DNA of 26,023 nucleotides. It comes from a virus. Every line of letters starts with the position of its first letter. Position 1 is the first letter of the stretch. Shown here in pieces: positions 1-7,534 of the stretch. The stretch is from the IMG/VR virus record IMGVR_UViG_3300039191_000701, positions 1-26,023 of that record. One strand, given 5' to 3'. The translations under genes and the position numbers were made by a program. Under the pieces are notes generated by a model. That model worked only from the letters and a program-made list of their open reading frames with translations, was not told where the DNA came from and searched no databases.

Positions 1-121
1 GGCCAAGCCAAGGAGCCATTACCAAACCGCGCCCGACGGCGTCATCTCGGGGTGATCGGATACTCCGGAATGGCTGATCATATGTCGTCGGAACACCTGA
101 TCGGATGTGTCGGAATGCGCA
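1..121. mobile_element. Terminal part of an IS21-like insertion sequence
   Basis: Three related repeats of about 22-23 bp start at 53, 75 and 98. Each begins TGATC and ends near CGGAA, and the last runs into TGTCGGAATGCGCA at 108-121. Serial repeats of this size at the tip, with a terminal CA (TG on the other strand), are typical of IS21-family ends. The phage protease reading frame stops resembling its family exactly at about position 121, which fits the insertion junction. The rest of the element lies to the left of the window. The family assignment rests on terminus architecture only, because no complete transposase is visible. Confidence 0.6.
2..55 (+). CDS. Possible C-terminal tail of an insertion-sequence gene (partial)
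   Basis: One plus-strand frame is open from the window edge to a TGA at 53-55 and encodes 17 residues ending APDGVISG. The stop falls exactly where the terminal repeats begin, as expected for the last gene of an insertion sequence (istB or a transposase). The stretch is too short to assign a family. It could be chance. Confidence 0.25.
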   Translation, partial: AKPRSHYQTAPDGVISG

Positions 122-896
122 CTCCACGACCATCGGCGACGGTCTGGGCGAAGAGCAGGCGCAAATCCTCGAGCTCGCGCTGCATGAGATTGCCCACGGT
201 CTCCGGCAGAGGTTGGTAGGGATTGGCGTCGATCTTGTGGATACCGGCATGGATCAGCGTGACGGCGATGCCCTTCTGGTCCAGCGCCCCGCTCATGTCG
301 GTGTGCAGGGCCACGACGCCAATGCTGCCGACCGCCCCGGTGCGCGGCAGGATAATCCGGTCGGCCTGGGAGGCCAGAACGTAGCCAGCGGACAGGGCAT
401 GTTCGGCGACGAAGGCCTGCACCGGCTTTTGCGCCCGCGCGACCCGGATGCGGTCGGCCAGATCGAAGGCCCCGGCGACCTCGCCACCAAAGCTGTCGAT
501 GTCCAGCGCGATGCCGAGCACTGCAGGATCCTCGATCGCTGCGTCGATCTGAGCAGCAATACCCTCATAGGAGGTAAGGCCCGAGGATTGCCCGATCCAC
601 GCCCCGCGATGTACCAGAGTTCCGGCGATTTCGACCACCGCGATGCCGTTGACCACCGCGTAGGGCTGGTTTCCATTCCGTTGGTGGCGCTGGATGAGGT
701 CAGTGCCGAACAGCGAGGCGCGGGCGGGAAGAGCGGCTGCGCCCCGATCGGGAATGTCCGCGTCCAGACCTTGGAAGGTGATGTTCTGGCCAGTGATGCG
801 CGGTCCCAGCCCAGACAGGAACGCCAGAGCCTTGGCGGGGTCCACCATCAGCGGCGTGTTGAAAGCGCGCTGGGCGATTTGCGCGTGGTGCATCAT
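78..896 (-). CDS. S49-family head maturation protease, C-terminus cut off by an IS
   Basis: This is the phage counterpart of SppA/lambda gpC, the serine protease that processes the prohead scaffold. Residues about 85-250 form the S49 fold. The serine nucleophile lies in HALSAGYVLAS (about 165-175) and the partner lysine in GIHKIDANPYQPL (about 220-232). Family members continue well past the VADGRG segment with further helices and often a scaffold part. Here residues from about 260 on (RIPTHPIRCSDDI, then stop) are read from the inserted IS end, so the protein is shortened to 272 aa. The ATG at 896 overlaps the portal stop in an ATGA, so the pair is translationally coupled. The catalytic residues are kept, but function is doubtful. 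Confidence 0.85.
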   Translation of the reverse strand: MMHHAQIAQRAFNTPLMVDPAKALAFLSGLGPRITGQNITFQGLDADIPDRGAAALPARASLFGTDLIQRHQRNGNQPYAVVNGIAVVEIAGTLVHRGAWIGQSSGLTSYEGIAAQIDAAIEDPAVLGIALDIDSFGGEVAGAFDLADRIRVARAQKPVQAFVAEHALSAGYVLASQADRIILPRTGAVGSIGVVALHTDMSGALDQKGIAVTLIHAGIHKIDANPYQPLPETVGNLMQRELEDLRLLFAQTVADGRGVRIPTHPIRCSDDI

Positions 897-2389
897 GGGT
901 CATCCTTGGGGTTGGACTCGTCTTCAGTGTCTTCCGGCGCACCGTCGCCTTCCGCGCCATCCTGCTTGTTGTCACTGCCGCCCGCAGTTCCCGGCCCCTG
1001 CGCTGGGGATCCCGGACGGCGGAAGTCGAGGCCCAGCGCCAATTCGCGTTTGCGCTCGGCGGCAATCTCGCGGTCGACCTGTTCGGCGTCATAGCCGCGC
1101 TCGGAAATTGCCTGCGTGCGGGATTTAAGGCCCGCTTCGATCTGCAGTATTTCCGCCGAGGCGTCCTTCATCGGATCGACCCAGTCCCATTTCGTCGGCA
1201 GCCAGGCGCAAGCCTGATACTGCCGCCGCTGGCTGTCGTAGCCGGGCAGATCGAGCGCGCCCGAGAGCACGGCGGTATCCATCCAGCGGGTCCAGACCGC
1301 GCGGCCCATCTGATAGACCATCACACTGTGCTGGAAGGCCGAGATGCGGCGGCGGAACTCGATGAGCGATATCCGGGTGTTGGAGAAGTTGCCCTTCGCC
1401 GTGTCGCCGGTCAGATAGCCATAGGGGATGCCCAGCGCCGCCGCGATCTGCAGCAGCGTGCGGTACTGGAACGGCTCATAGGTGCCGCCGGAATCCGGCG
1501 TCGCTGGGGTGGACACGTCCTCACCGGGATCAAGGCGCACCACCTGACCGGGCTCGACCTCCAGATCCTCTTCGGTCGGTTCCAGCGGTGTTTCCGGGGC
1601 GGGCGAGGTAATGAACATCGCGAACATCGCCGCGATCTTCTTCCGCTCCAGTTCGGCATCGTCGTAGAGGTCCAGCGTGAACAGCTTGACGATCGCAGCG
1701 GAAAATCGCGACACCCCGCGCAGCTGACCTGCTTCGACCGGGTCGAGGACATGGATCACCTCTGACGCTGGCACCCGTGTCGTCTCGCCCGCAAGCCCCG
1801 GATCGGTCATGTCACCGGGGTGGCGGCGCAGGAAGTGATAGGCGACGCGGCGGCCGATGCCGTCGAACTCAATCCCCTGCCGGATCAGGCCGACGCCGGG
1901 CAATTCGCGGCTCATGTCCAGCGGCAGCATTTCGGCGGGCAGCATCTGCAATTGCAGCGGCACGGTCAGCCCGTCCTCGGCCCGGCGCGGCCGGATGCGG
2001 ATGAACACCTCGCCCGACAGGAACACTTCGCGCGCCGCGCGGCGCTGCAGCCCGTAGAAATCGGTCAGCCCTTCGGCGTCGGCGTCGTCGGTCCAGGCCA
2101 GCCAAAGCGCCTGCAACTCTTCCTTCTTTGCGGCATCGGCAATGGTGGACGAGGGCTTGATGCCATCTCCGACCACATTGCTGGCGAAGGATTCCACGGC
2201 ATTGGCCGCATAGCCATTATTACGAACCAGCCAGCGGGCGCGCGCGGTGATGGTGTCGCCCGAGGCCGCGATCAATGTGTTCACATGGGCGCGGCTGGCC
2301 CGGAAGCCCCGCAGGCGACGGTGGGCCTGCGCCGCGTCAAACCCGCCGATGATGCTGCCGATCCGTTGACGGAACGCTTCAAACGCCAT
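893..2389 (-). CDS. Lambda-family phage portal protein
   Basis: The 498-aa product matches the lambda gpB portal family in length and pattern. It has an N-terminal arm (RGFRASRAHVNTLI), then ARWLVRNNGYAANAVE near residue 55, and a central YLTGDTAKGNFSNTRIS stretch near residue 325 that is typical of this family. The C-terminus is charged and low in complexity (DGAEGDGAPEDTEDESNPKDDP from about 477). The portal ring forms the DNA entry vertex and docks the terminase. The gene lies 3 bp after the gpW-like gene and overlaps the protease start by 4 bp, so it is part of one head operon. The start is the first ATG after the gpW stop. Confidence 0.93.
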   Translation of the reverse strand: MAFEAFRQRIGSIIGGFDAAQAHRRLRGFRASRAHVNTLIAASGDTITARARWLVRNNGYAANAVESFASNVVGDGIKPSSTIADAAKKEELQALWLAWTDDADAEGLTDFYGLQRRAAREVFLSGEVFIRIRPRRAEDGLTVPLQLQMLPAEMLPLDMSRELPGVGLIRQGIEFDGIGRRVAYHFLRRHPGDMTDPGLAGETTRVPASEVIHVLDPVEAGQLRGVSRFSAAIVKLFTLDLYDDAELERKKIAAMFAMFITSPAPETPLEPTEEDLEVEPGQVVRLDPGEDVSTPATPDSGGTYEPFQYRTLLQIAAALGIPYGYLTGDTAKGNFSNTRISLIEFRRRISAFQHSVMVYQMGRAVWTRWMDTAVLSGALDLPGYDSQRRQYQACAWLPTKWDWVDPMKDASAEILQIEAGLKSRTQAISERGYDAEQVDREIAAERKRELALGLDFRRPGSPAQGPGTAGGSDNKQDGAEGDGAPEDTEDESNPKDDP

Positions 2390-2392
2390 GGA

Positions 2393-2608
2393 TCACAGGC
2401 CCTTCGTGGCGACGGTGCCCCAGCGACGGCGACGCGGTGCGCCGGAGGTGGCCGTCGCTATGCGGGTTTCCAGGTCACTGATGGCAGTCGCCAGTTCAGC
2501 GTCTGAGCCATAGTTGATCGACTTGCCGTCGTAGCTGACCGAGCGGACGCCCGCGTAACGCGCCTCTTGCAGTGCGGCCAGCAGGGCGCGCATCCGTTCC
2601 AGATCCAT
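2393..2608 (-). CDS. gpW-like head-tail joining protein
   Basis: This 71-aa protein sits between large terminase and portal, the position of lambda gpW. Like gpW it starts with a helix (MDLERMRALLAALQEAR), has a short beta turn with a SYDGKSINY segment, then a second helix (ELATAISDLETRI), and ends in a basic tail (PRRRRWG). gpW stabilises packaged DNA at the portal and prepares the tail attachment site. It follows the terminase stop by one base and precedes the portal ATG by three. Function is inferred from size, secondary-structure pattern and position. Confidence 0.8.
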   Translation of the reverse strand: MDLERMRALLAALQEARYAGVRSVSYDGKSINYGSDAELATAISDLETRIATATSGAPRRRRWGTVATKGL

Positions 2609-2609
2609 C

Positions 2610-4679
2610 TCAGTCCCTCATGAAGTTCGGTGTGTAGACCCGGCGCTTGCTGCGCGGGGTGGTCGGTGTTCCGGCCTTGGGCGCAGCGGGTTCTTGCGGG
2701 TCGGGAGCGGCGGCCGATTGCGGTGCCGGGCGGGTTTCGACCCCGGCCTGTTCTTCAAGCCGCCGCCACGTCGCCTCGTCCCAGCGATCCGCGCCAAGGA
2801 TCCACGCGGCCGCCCTTGCATAGACCCGGCAATCCAGCGCCTCGTTCCTCTCGCGCATCTTCTGCCATTCGGGATGGGCATAGCCGCGCTTGTTACGCAC
2901 CGTGACCAGCTGTTCGGCTACCAGCTGCTTCAGCCATTCGGTGTCGATCCAGTCGGGCAGATGGACGGTGCCCGGCGCATCGCACACGCCCAAGCTGCGA
3001 TCCTCGTCGCTGGGCCGTTCCAGCCGCAGGAAACGATAGGTCTCGGTCTTGAACGTCGCCGTGGCGATCGACCACAGCCGTGCACCCCGGCGCAGACGCT
3101 TGCCGCCGATGGTGGCGTCGACAAAGGTCGGCCCCGACACCGGCGTCGCGCGGTTGAAGCCTTCCAGCCCCTTGATGGGCGAGACCTGCTCGAAGCCCTG
3201 CGCCCGCGCCCAGGCATAAACCGCCGCTGCCTCATAGCCGGTGTCGATGGCCAGCTTGGCGACGGGCATGACCGCGCCGTTGGCATGGGGCCAGGTGCGA
3301 CCGAGCAGCGCCGTCAGCTTATCCCAACATTGCGGATCATCAGGTCCACCGGCGATGACGATGTGATCGACCAGCCAGCTTTCCAGCCCTCTACCCCAGG
3401 CCCAGACATCGACCTCGATGCGGTCCTTTTGCACATCGACGCCAGCGGTCACGAACAAGCCGCCCTCGGGGATTTGCGCTGCGAACGCCTCGCGCCGCTC
3501 CGCCAGCCGCTGCCATTCCGGCGCATCGCCAGACTCGACCCAAGTTTCCCCGAGCAGCGTGTTGCGCGCCGCGCGCAGCATCTCTTCCGAGCCCTGCGCC
3601 GCTAGCCAGTCCCGCGCGATCTGCGCCCAGCTTTTCCAGCCCAGCGGCGAATAGAGCGCCGAGAGGTGGAAGCCGATGGAATGCGGATCGGCTGATACTG
3701 CGGTGGCTCGCCATTCTCCCATTTCCAGCATCTGCGTCTTGTGATGCTCTGCGATGGGTTTTTCGCAGCCCTCGCAGTGATAGGCGGCCGTGTCAGGTTG
3801 CCCCTTGTCCCAGCGCAGCCGTTCGAACTGCAGCCACTGCATCACTCCGCAATGCGGACAGGGCACAAAGTACCGGCGCTGGTCTGACGCCTCGAACTCC
3901 CGCTCGATCCGGGAAAGCCCCCGGATCGTTGGCGTCGAGACCATGAACACCTTGCGACGATGCGAAAAGGTGGTGGTGCGCGCCTCCGCCAGCGTGACCG
4001 GATCACCTTCTTCGTCGGCGGAAGCCGGATAGGCGTCGACCTCATCGAGAAAGATGTAGCGTGCGGGCATCGACCGCAGGCCGGTCGCCGAGTTGGCACC
4101 GGTCAGCACCAGAATGCCGCCGGGAAATTCCTTGGACAGCATCGAGTTGCCCGCATCGCGCGACCGGGCCGGATTGACCCGTTCGCGCAAAGCGGGACTT
4201 TCCGCGATCAGCGGATCAAGCCGCCCGCGCGAGGTGCGTTTGGCCATTTCCACCGTCGGCAGCACCGCCAGCATCGGGCCCGGTGCATGATGGATGACAA
4301 AGCCGATCCAGTTGTTGCCAGCCTCTGTCGCCCCGACTTGTGCGGCTTTCATGAAGCTGATCCGCTGCGCCGGGTGGCGGGGCGACAGCGCATCCATGAT
4401 CTCGCGCAGATACGGTGTGCGCGCGGTGCGGTACTGCCCCGGCTCCGCGCTGGCGCGCGACGACAACTTGCGGTGTTGATCGGCCCATTCCGACACCGTC
4501 AGGTCCGGATCGGGCCGAATGCCGCGCCGCCAGGACCGCAGGATGTCCTCGGCCCCGTCAAACCCGAGGTCGAGCCCGTCCGCCAGCTGATCTTCGGTCA
4601 GATCGGTGTCGGTTGTATCGTCGCCGTTATCCGAGGCTGACCCGGAGATCGGCAAGGGCGTCGAGTTGCGCTCTGACAT
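2610..4679 (-). CDS. Phage terminase large subunit, GpA family
   Basis: This 689-aa DNA-packaging motor has the GpA (lambda-type) layout. The Walker A-like segment KAAQVGATE lies at residues 111-119 and the Walker B IFLDEVD at 209-215. A CPHCG...CEGC cysteine pair follows at about 273-306. The nuclease domain starts at GVDVQKDRIEVDVW (about 414), with a second acidic site LAIDTGYEA near 480. It translocates DNA into the prohead and cuts the concatemer. The C-terminal 60 residues are rich in Pro, Ala and basic residues, the expected portal-binding tail. The start at 4679 overlaps the small-terminase gene by 53 bp. A later start is possible but would remove part of the N-terminal arm. Confidence 0.95.
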   Translation of the reverse strand: MSERNSTPLPISGSASDNGDDTTDTDLTEDQLADGLDLGFDGAEDILRSWRRGIRPDPDLTVSEWADQHRKLSSRASAEPGQYRTARTPYLREIMDALSPRHPAQRISFMKAAQVGATEAGNNWIGFVIHHAPGPMLAVLPTVEMAKRTSRGRLDPLIAESPALRERVNPARSRDAGNSMLSKEFPGGILVLTGANSATGLRSMPARYIFLDEVDAYPASADEEGDPVTLAEARTTTFSHRRKVFMVSTPTIRGLSRIEREFEASDQRRYFVPCPHCGVMQWLQFERLRWDKGQPDTAAYHCEGCEKPIAEHHKTQMLEMGEWRATAVSADPHSIGFHLSALYSPLGWKSWAQIARDWLAAQGSEEMLRAARNTLLGETWVESGDAPEWQRLAERREAFAAQIPEGGLFVTAGVDVQKDRIEVDVWAWGRGLESWLVDHIVIAGGPDDPQCWDKLTALLGRTWPHANGAVMPVAKLAIDTGYEAAAVYAWARAQGFEQVSPIKGLEGFNRATPVSGPTFVDATIGGKRLRRGARLWSIATATFKTETYRFLRLERPSDEDRSLGVCDAPGTVHLPDWIDTEWLKQLVAEQLVTVRNKRGYAHPEWQKMRERNEALDCRVYARAAAWILGADRWDEATWRRLEEQAGVETRPAPQSAAAPDPQEPAAPKAGTPTTPRSKRRVYTPNFMRD

Positions 4680-5166
4680 GGGTTTCCAGCACCCTCTGCA
4701 GGATCGCGGCCTCGATCATCACCGGTATGCCGGATTGTTTTTCCACCTCCGCGGCCACGTCCGCCGCCATCAACGCCGCGACCCTGCTGGGCCAGGTCAC
4801 CCAGACGTCGCGTTCCTGCCGCGCCAGGCGAAACACCAGCGTTTCCGCCCGGGCCCGATCCACCAGCGTGCCCTTCTTCTTCTGGATGCCAAGCTGCTTG
4901 TCCTGCGCCTGGTAGACCGTCAGCGCGGTTCGGGCCTTCAGATACGACGAGCTGTCGGCGGGGCCGCTGAAGCTGCTATCGCCGCCGCCAGTGCTGCGGC
5001 GCTGCTGGTCGGGGTCGGTCATGTCGGCCCGGCGCACATCAGACGCCGCCGCGTTGATCGACCCGTCGCTGTAAACCACCAAGCGGCTGGCCTTGCGTGC
5101 CTTCTGGATCGCCCCGCGCGAGAGGCCAGAATGGGCGGAATACTCGCGTTCGGACATACCTTCCAT
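4627..5166 (-). CDS. Small terminase subunit-like DNA-packaging protein
   Basis: This 179-aa protein lies directly upstream of the large terminase. The N-terminus SEREYSAHSGLSRGAIQKARKASRLVVYSDGSIN (about residues 5-38) looks like the small winged-helix/HTH of Nu1-type packaging proteins. A linker rich in Ser and Asp follows, and then long amphipathic helices (about 75-175) of the kind used for oligomerisation and large-subunit contact. The first ATG at 5166 has no good ribosome site close by and the ATG at 5157 sits only one base from GGAAGG, so the exact start is uncertain. The role is inferred from position and domain pattern. Confidence 0.8.
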   Translation of the reverse strand: MEGMSEREYSAHSGLSRGAIQKARKASRLVVYSDGSINAAASDVRRADMTDPDQQRRSTGGGDSSFSGPADSSSYLKARTALTVYQAQDKQLGIQKKKGTLVDRARAETLVFRLARQERDVWVTWPSRVAALMAADVAAEVEKQSGIPVMIEAAILQRVLETHVRAQLDALADLRVSLG

Positions 5167-5216
5167 GGCGGTTGCATTAACCTCAAGATACTGGAATTAA
5201 ACGGAAATAGCGATTT

Positions 5217-5234
5217 TAATCAGTTGATTACACT
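5217..5234. promoter_or_regulatory. Palindromic operator-like site in the terminase/small-gene divergent region
   Basis: TAATCA-GT-TGATTA at 5217-5230 is a perfect dyad and runs into TGATTACACT at 5225-5234. The same ten-base word occurs inverted at 6265-6274, and nine of its bases recur at 6331-6339. The site lies in the AT-rich 140-bp gap between the minus-strand terminase genes and the plus-strand small genes. It may be a shared repressor or activator site for that cluster; the binding protein is unknown. Confidence 0.4.
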
Positions 5235-5306
5235 CCGCGATAGAGCGATTCATGGTGCAAGGCAAACGGGTGCATCGCACCCCTTACATGAGGATCGGAG
5301 ACCACA

Positions 5307-5525
5307 ATGCGCGCACAGGAAAAGATGGGACACAGCTCGATGAGCGACGGATGGCGGAGCCACACCAGCCCCGCGCAGGAGCGGGTGAACTGGGTGATGG
5401 ATGAAGTCATGTCGGGGCGGATGAGCCAGGCCGACGGGATGGTCGAGATGGCACGCGCCCACGAGATGATGCGCGAGGAAGCCCGCGCGCAGACGACCCA
5501 CCCCGAACACCGCTGGGAGGAGTGA
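5307..5525 (+). CDS. Small hypothetical protein, Met-rich, helical
   Basis: First gene of a plus-strand cluster opposed to the late operon. The 72-aa product is not a family I recognise. It is unusually rich in methionine (ten, with MSGRMSQADGMVEMARAHEMM in the middle) and reads as two amphipathic helices with a polar tail ending HPEHRWEE. A GGAG ribosome site lies 7 bases before the ATG. The stop codon region carries the ribosome site of the next gene. Function unknown; small early or anti-host proteins are common in such positions. Confidence 0.6.
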   Translation: MRAQEKMGHSSMSDGWRSHTSPAQERVNWVMDEVMSGRMSQADGMVEMARAHEMMREEARAQTTHPEHRWEE

Positions 5526-5527
5526 TC

Positions 5528-5737
5528 ATGGCCAAACGCAAACCCACCCCCGAGGCCGCCCGCGAAGCTTTGATCCTCGATATCGCCCAGCGCCGGTTCT
5601 TCATCGAAACGCTGGAGACCCGCAACCGCGACCGGCTCGACTTCCATGATGTGGCCGTCTGGGCGATCCGCGATGCGCTGGAAGAGGCCTTTGAAGCTGG
5701 CCGCAGCACTGGCACTGGCGCCGCAACCCAACCCTGA
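5528..5737 (+). CDS. DUF6900-like small protein
   Basis: The product starts AKRKPTPEAAREALILDIAQ and continues RFFIETLETRNRDRLDFHDVAVWAIRDALEEAF. The DRLDFHD...WAIRDALEEAF pattern resembles the short DUF6900 proteins found on alphaproteobacterial phages and plasmids. I chose the ATG at 5528 over the in-frame GTG at 5522 because the ribosome site GGGAGGAG (5515-5522) would overlap the GTG. The 69-aa protein is one helical domain. Function is unknown. Confidence 0.7.
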   Translation: MAKRKPTPEAAREALILDIAQRRFFIETLETRNRDRLDFHDVAVWAIRDALEEAFEAGRSTGTGAATQP

Positions 5738-5749
5738 AAGGACACGATC

Positions 5750-5965
5750 ATGACCACCACCACCATCCGCATCGACATCGCCACGCTGCCCGACCATCTG
5801 GACCGTTCGCGCCTGAACAGCGTCGCCGCGGGTATCGAGGACGCGCTGAAGGAAGCGGGGATCAAGGCCGATTGCTCAGACCTGTTCTCGCACATCAAGA
5901 TCGACCTGCCGACTGCGCAACTGGCTGCCGCCAGCGCCGTGCTGGTCGAGCTTCAGCTGATCTGA
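5750..5965 (+). CDS. Small hypothetical protein (71 aa)
   Basis: The gene follows 12 bp after the previous one, with an AAGGA ribosome site 8 bases before ATG. The product begins with a Thr-rich strand (MTTTTIRIDIATLP) and alternates strands and helices to IDLPTAQLAAASAVLVELQLI, giving a compact alpha/beta pattern. No Cys, membrane segment or known motif is visible. It is probably co-transcribed with its neighbours. I do not recognise a family. Confidence 0.65.
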   Translation: MTTTTIRIDIATLPDHLDRSRLNSVAAGIEDALKEAGIKADCSDLFSHIKIDLPTAQLAAASAVLVELQLI

Positions 5966-5974
5966 GGCGGGCAG

Positions 5975-6271
5975 ATGAGCACCCGCGCGCAGATCGCCAT
6001 CCAGATCGGCCCCGATGAATGGGCGCATGTTTACGTCCACTTCGACGGCTATCCCGCCCATATGCTGCCCGCGCTGGCGCGCTGGCAGCCCGAGGACATC
6101 CTCGCCGCGGGCGAGATCCGGCAGGTCACGGCCGAGGCGCTGGACTGCTTCAGCCCGCCCCGTGATCCGCGCATCCTGCCGCGCCCGACGCAGGAGTTTG
6201 CCCACCTCTACATGTGGATCGGATGCCAGTGGGTTGCGGTCAAACCGAAGGATGCTGCGACCAGAGTGTAA
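5975..6271 (+). CDS. Conserved-looking hypothetical protein (98 aa)
   Basis: The product starts MSTRAQIAIQIGPDEW and contains HVYVHFDGYPAHMLPALARW and a closing MWIGCQWVAVKPK. The 'R-x-Q-I-x-I ... W x H V Y x H x D G Y P x x M L P x L' pattern is familiar from short proteins on alphaproteobacterial mobile elements, but I know of no assigned function. A GAGG ribosome site precedes ATG by about 8 bases. The gene ends just before a nested dyad that may end or reset transcription in the cluster. Confidence 0.65.
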   Translation: MSTRAQIAIQIGPDEWAHVYVHFDGYPAHMLPALARWQPEDILAAGEIRQVTAEALDCFSPPRDPRILPRPTQEFAHLYMWIGCQWVAVKPKDAATRV

Positions 6272-6308
6272 TCATAAAGCAATGATATTGCTTTGAATCA
6301 CCTACACT
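6265..6308. promoter_or_regulatory. Nested dyad between small genes, likely operator
   Basis: AAAGCAAT-GAT-ATTGCTTT at 6276-6294 is a perfect inverted repeat with 8-base arms. It is flanked by AGTGTA (6265-6270) and TACACT (6303-6308). The left flank extends to AGTGTAATCA, the inverse of TGATTACACT found upstream of the cluster at 5225. The 100-bp AT-rich gap breaks the otherwise tight gene spacing, so it probably holds a second promoter and operator. There is no T-run, so a Rho-independent terminator is less likely. Confidence 0.45.
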
Positions 6309-6374
6309 AGCAGCCCTGCCGGAGCGATGGTGATTACACGAAAACGATGCAACTCAGCCAAGGAAACCCTCGCC

Positions 6375-6605
6375 GTGACCACCCGCCGCGCCCGCACCGA
6401 CAACACCAAAGCCCTCGACGCCTTCATGACCACCAAGTTCCAGATCGACGCGATGCTGGAGCGCCTGAAGGACCTGAGCGACGATCATTTCAACACCCAC
6501 CCCGACGAGATCAACTGGGGCGATGTCGGCGCCTTGAACCACTACGCGAGCCTTCTGCGCCAGATCACCGACGCGGCCTTCAAGGAGGGCGAACATGCCG
6601 ATTGA
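6375..6605 (+). CDS. Small hypothetical protein (76 aa)
   Basis: I prefer the GTG at 6375, giving (M)TTRRARTDNTKALDAF, because AAGGAAA lies 8 bases ahead. The in-frame ATG at 6327 has only a GGAG two bases away and would add residues with no family-like pattern. The product is helical, with HFNTHPDEINWGDVGALNHYAS in the middle, ending AAFKEGEHAD. The type is common in small-gene clusters of Rhodobacteraceae phages and plasmids, without a known function. Its last codons carry a strong AGGAGG site for the next gene. Confidence 0.65.
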   Translation: MTTRRARTDNTKALDAFMTTKFQIDAMLERLKDLSDDHFNTHPDEINWGDVGALNHYASLLRQITDAAFKEGEHAD

Positions 6606-6819
6606 TCCCGCCCAGCGCCACCAGATCGAACAGGATGCGATCACCGCCGCGTGGGAGGCAGACCGCCTCGCCGCCTGCGACGACGCCATCGCCCTGCTGC
6701 GCGAGATCGCCGATCTGGACCGCGACGACGATGGCGACGTGATCATCGGCGCGGATGCCGACGGCCACAAGGATCTCATATCGCGCATCACCGCCTTCCT
6801 TGCCACGCACGACCAATAG
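6595..6819 (+). CDS. Small acidic hypothetical protein (74 aa)
   Basis: The ATG lies inside the end of the previous gene (11-bp overlap) behind a strong AGGAGG, six bases away. The product is clearly acidic, with a DLDRDDDGDVIIGADADG stretch near residues 40-58 between two helices. The DxDxDG spacing resembles an EF-hand-like loop but may be chance. An acidic small phage protein could also be a DNA-mimic type inhibitor; this is only speculation. No family is recognised. Confidence 0.65.
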   Translation: MPIDPAQRHQIEQDAITAAWEADRLAACDDAIALLREIADLDRDDDGDVIIGADADGHKDLISRITAFLATHDQ

Positions 6820-6830
6820 AGGAACCCGCC

Positions 6831-7097
6831 ATGACCAAACTCACCGATACCCAGACGATCATCCTCAGTGCCGGGGCCCAGCGCCCCGACAACATCGCCC
6901 TTCCGCTGCCCAAGGGACTGGCCGGTGCGGCGGCGAAGATGACCGTCTCCAAGATGATCGAACACGGCTGGCTGCAGGAGGTCGATGCCGACCTGCGCAA
7001 GTGCGAACCCCTTTGGCGCGAGACTGGCGATGGCCACGGGACCACGCTGATCGCCACCGAAGCCGGGCTTGGATCGTTCTGGCTACCTTGCCGTTAG
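6831..7097 (+). CDS. DUF3489-like protein, C-terminally truncated
   Basis: The product begins MTKLTDTQTIILSAGAQRPD and continues LALPLPKGL-type (here IALPLPKGLAGAAAKMTVSKMIEHGWLQEV), matching the N-terminal half of DUF3489 proteins. Those are usually about 150-200 aa with a second winged-helix part that binds DNA. Here the match ends at IATEAGL (about position 7068), followed by a seven-residue unrelated tail and stop. The remaining half is missing, and lower-GC DNA starts at this point. The ATG has GAGG 8 bases ahead. I read it as a gene remnant cut by insertion or deletion. Confidence 0.7.
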   Translation: MTKLTDTQTIILSAGAQRPDNIALPLPKGLAGAAAKMTVSKMIEHGWLQEVDADLRKCEPLWRETGDGHGTTLIATEAGLGSFWLPCR

Positions 7098-7111
7098 GTC
7101 AAAAAAATCCA

Positions 7112-7534
7112 TCAGAACCTGCCAGTCAAGGCAAGCGGCGCGCTTTCCTGTATACCGACATCTTCGGGAACGGCCTCAAGCCGCGGCTGGCCGACCAAAA
7201 CACCGAAACCGATCGAGCATCTTACATAGGAGGTCTGGCCTTGTTCAACTGTCACCACTGTTTGCCGCCGCACTTCAGTTGACGTAGAAACCGTGCGCTG
7301 CCCCTGCGCTACATCGACAGTGAACGCTCCGTTAGGTTGACACTTGCCTCGTTCGACACCGTCGATCAAAACGGTCGGTTGAATAGCGGTTCCCATGATG
7401 CCTGTGCGGTAAACGACGATACGCCCTTTATTCGCGGGAATAGCAGAGGTCCCAGCCTCTAACTCCTGCATGGATGGGCCACTTGCACAAGCCGACAAAG
7501 ACCCTATCAAAAGAATGGGGAGTAATTTTCTCAC
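7112..7534 (-). CDS. DUF2846-like outer-membrane lipoprotein
   Basis: A 140-aa lipoprotein with signal MRKLLPILLIGSLSACASG. The lipobox LSAC gives lipidation at Cys16. The mature part (about 36-120) has GRIVVYRTGIMG, then VLIDGVERGKC, and STSTEVRRQTVVTVEQGQT with YVRCSIG. This is the strand-rich DUF2846 pattern. The start is GTG at 7534, with AGGA seven bases ahead. It lies convergent to the truncated DUF3489-like gene in DNA of clearly lower GC than the phage. It looks like a moron-type or host-derived cargo gene rather than a phage core gene. Function unknown. Confidence 0.75.
   Translation of the reverse strand: MRKLLPILLIGSLSACASGPSMQELEAGTSAIPANKGRIVVYRTGIMGTAIQPTVLIDGVERGKCQPNGAFTVDVAQGQRTVSTSTEVRRQTVVTVEQGQTSYVRCSIGFGVLVGQPRLEAVPEDVGIQESAPLALTGRF

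Noticed and set aside
105-1094. 329-codon plus-strand open frame at the left edge
   Set aside because: Antisense of the protease and portal genes, with no family features.
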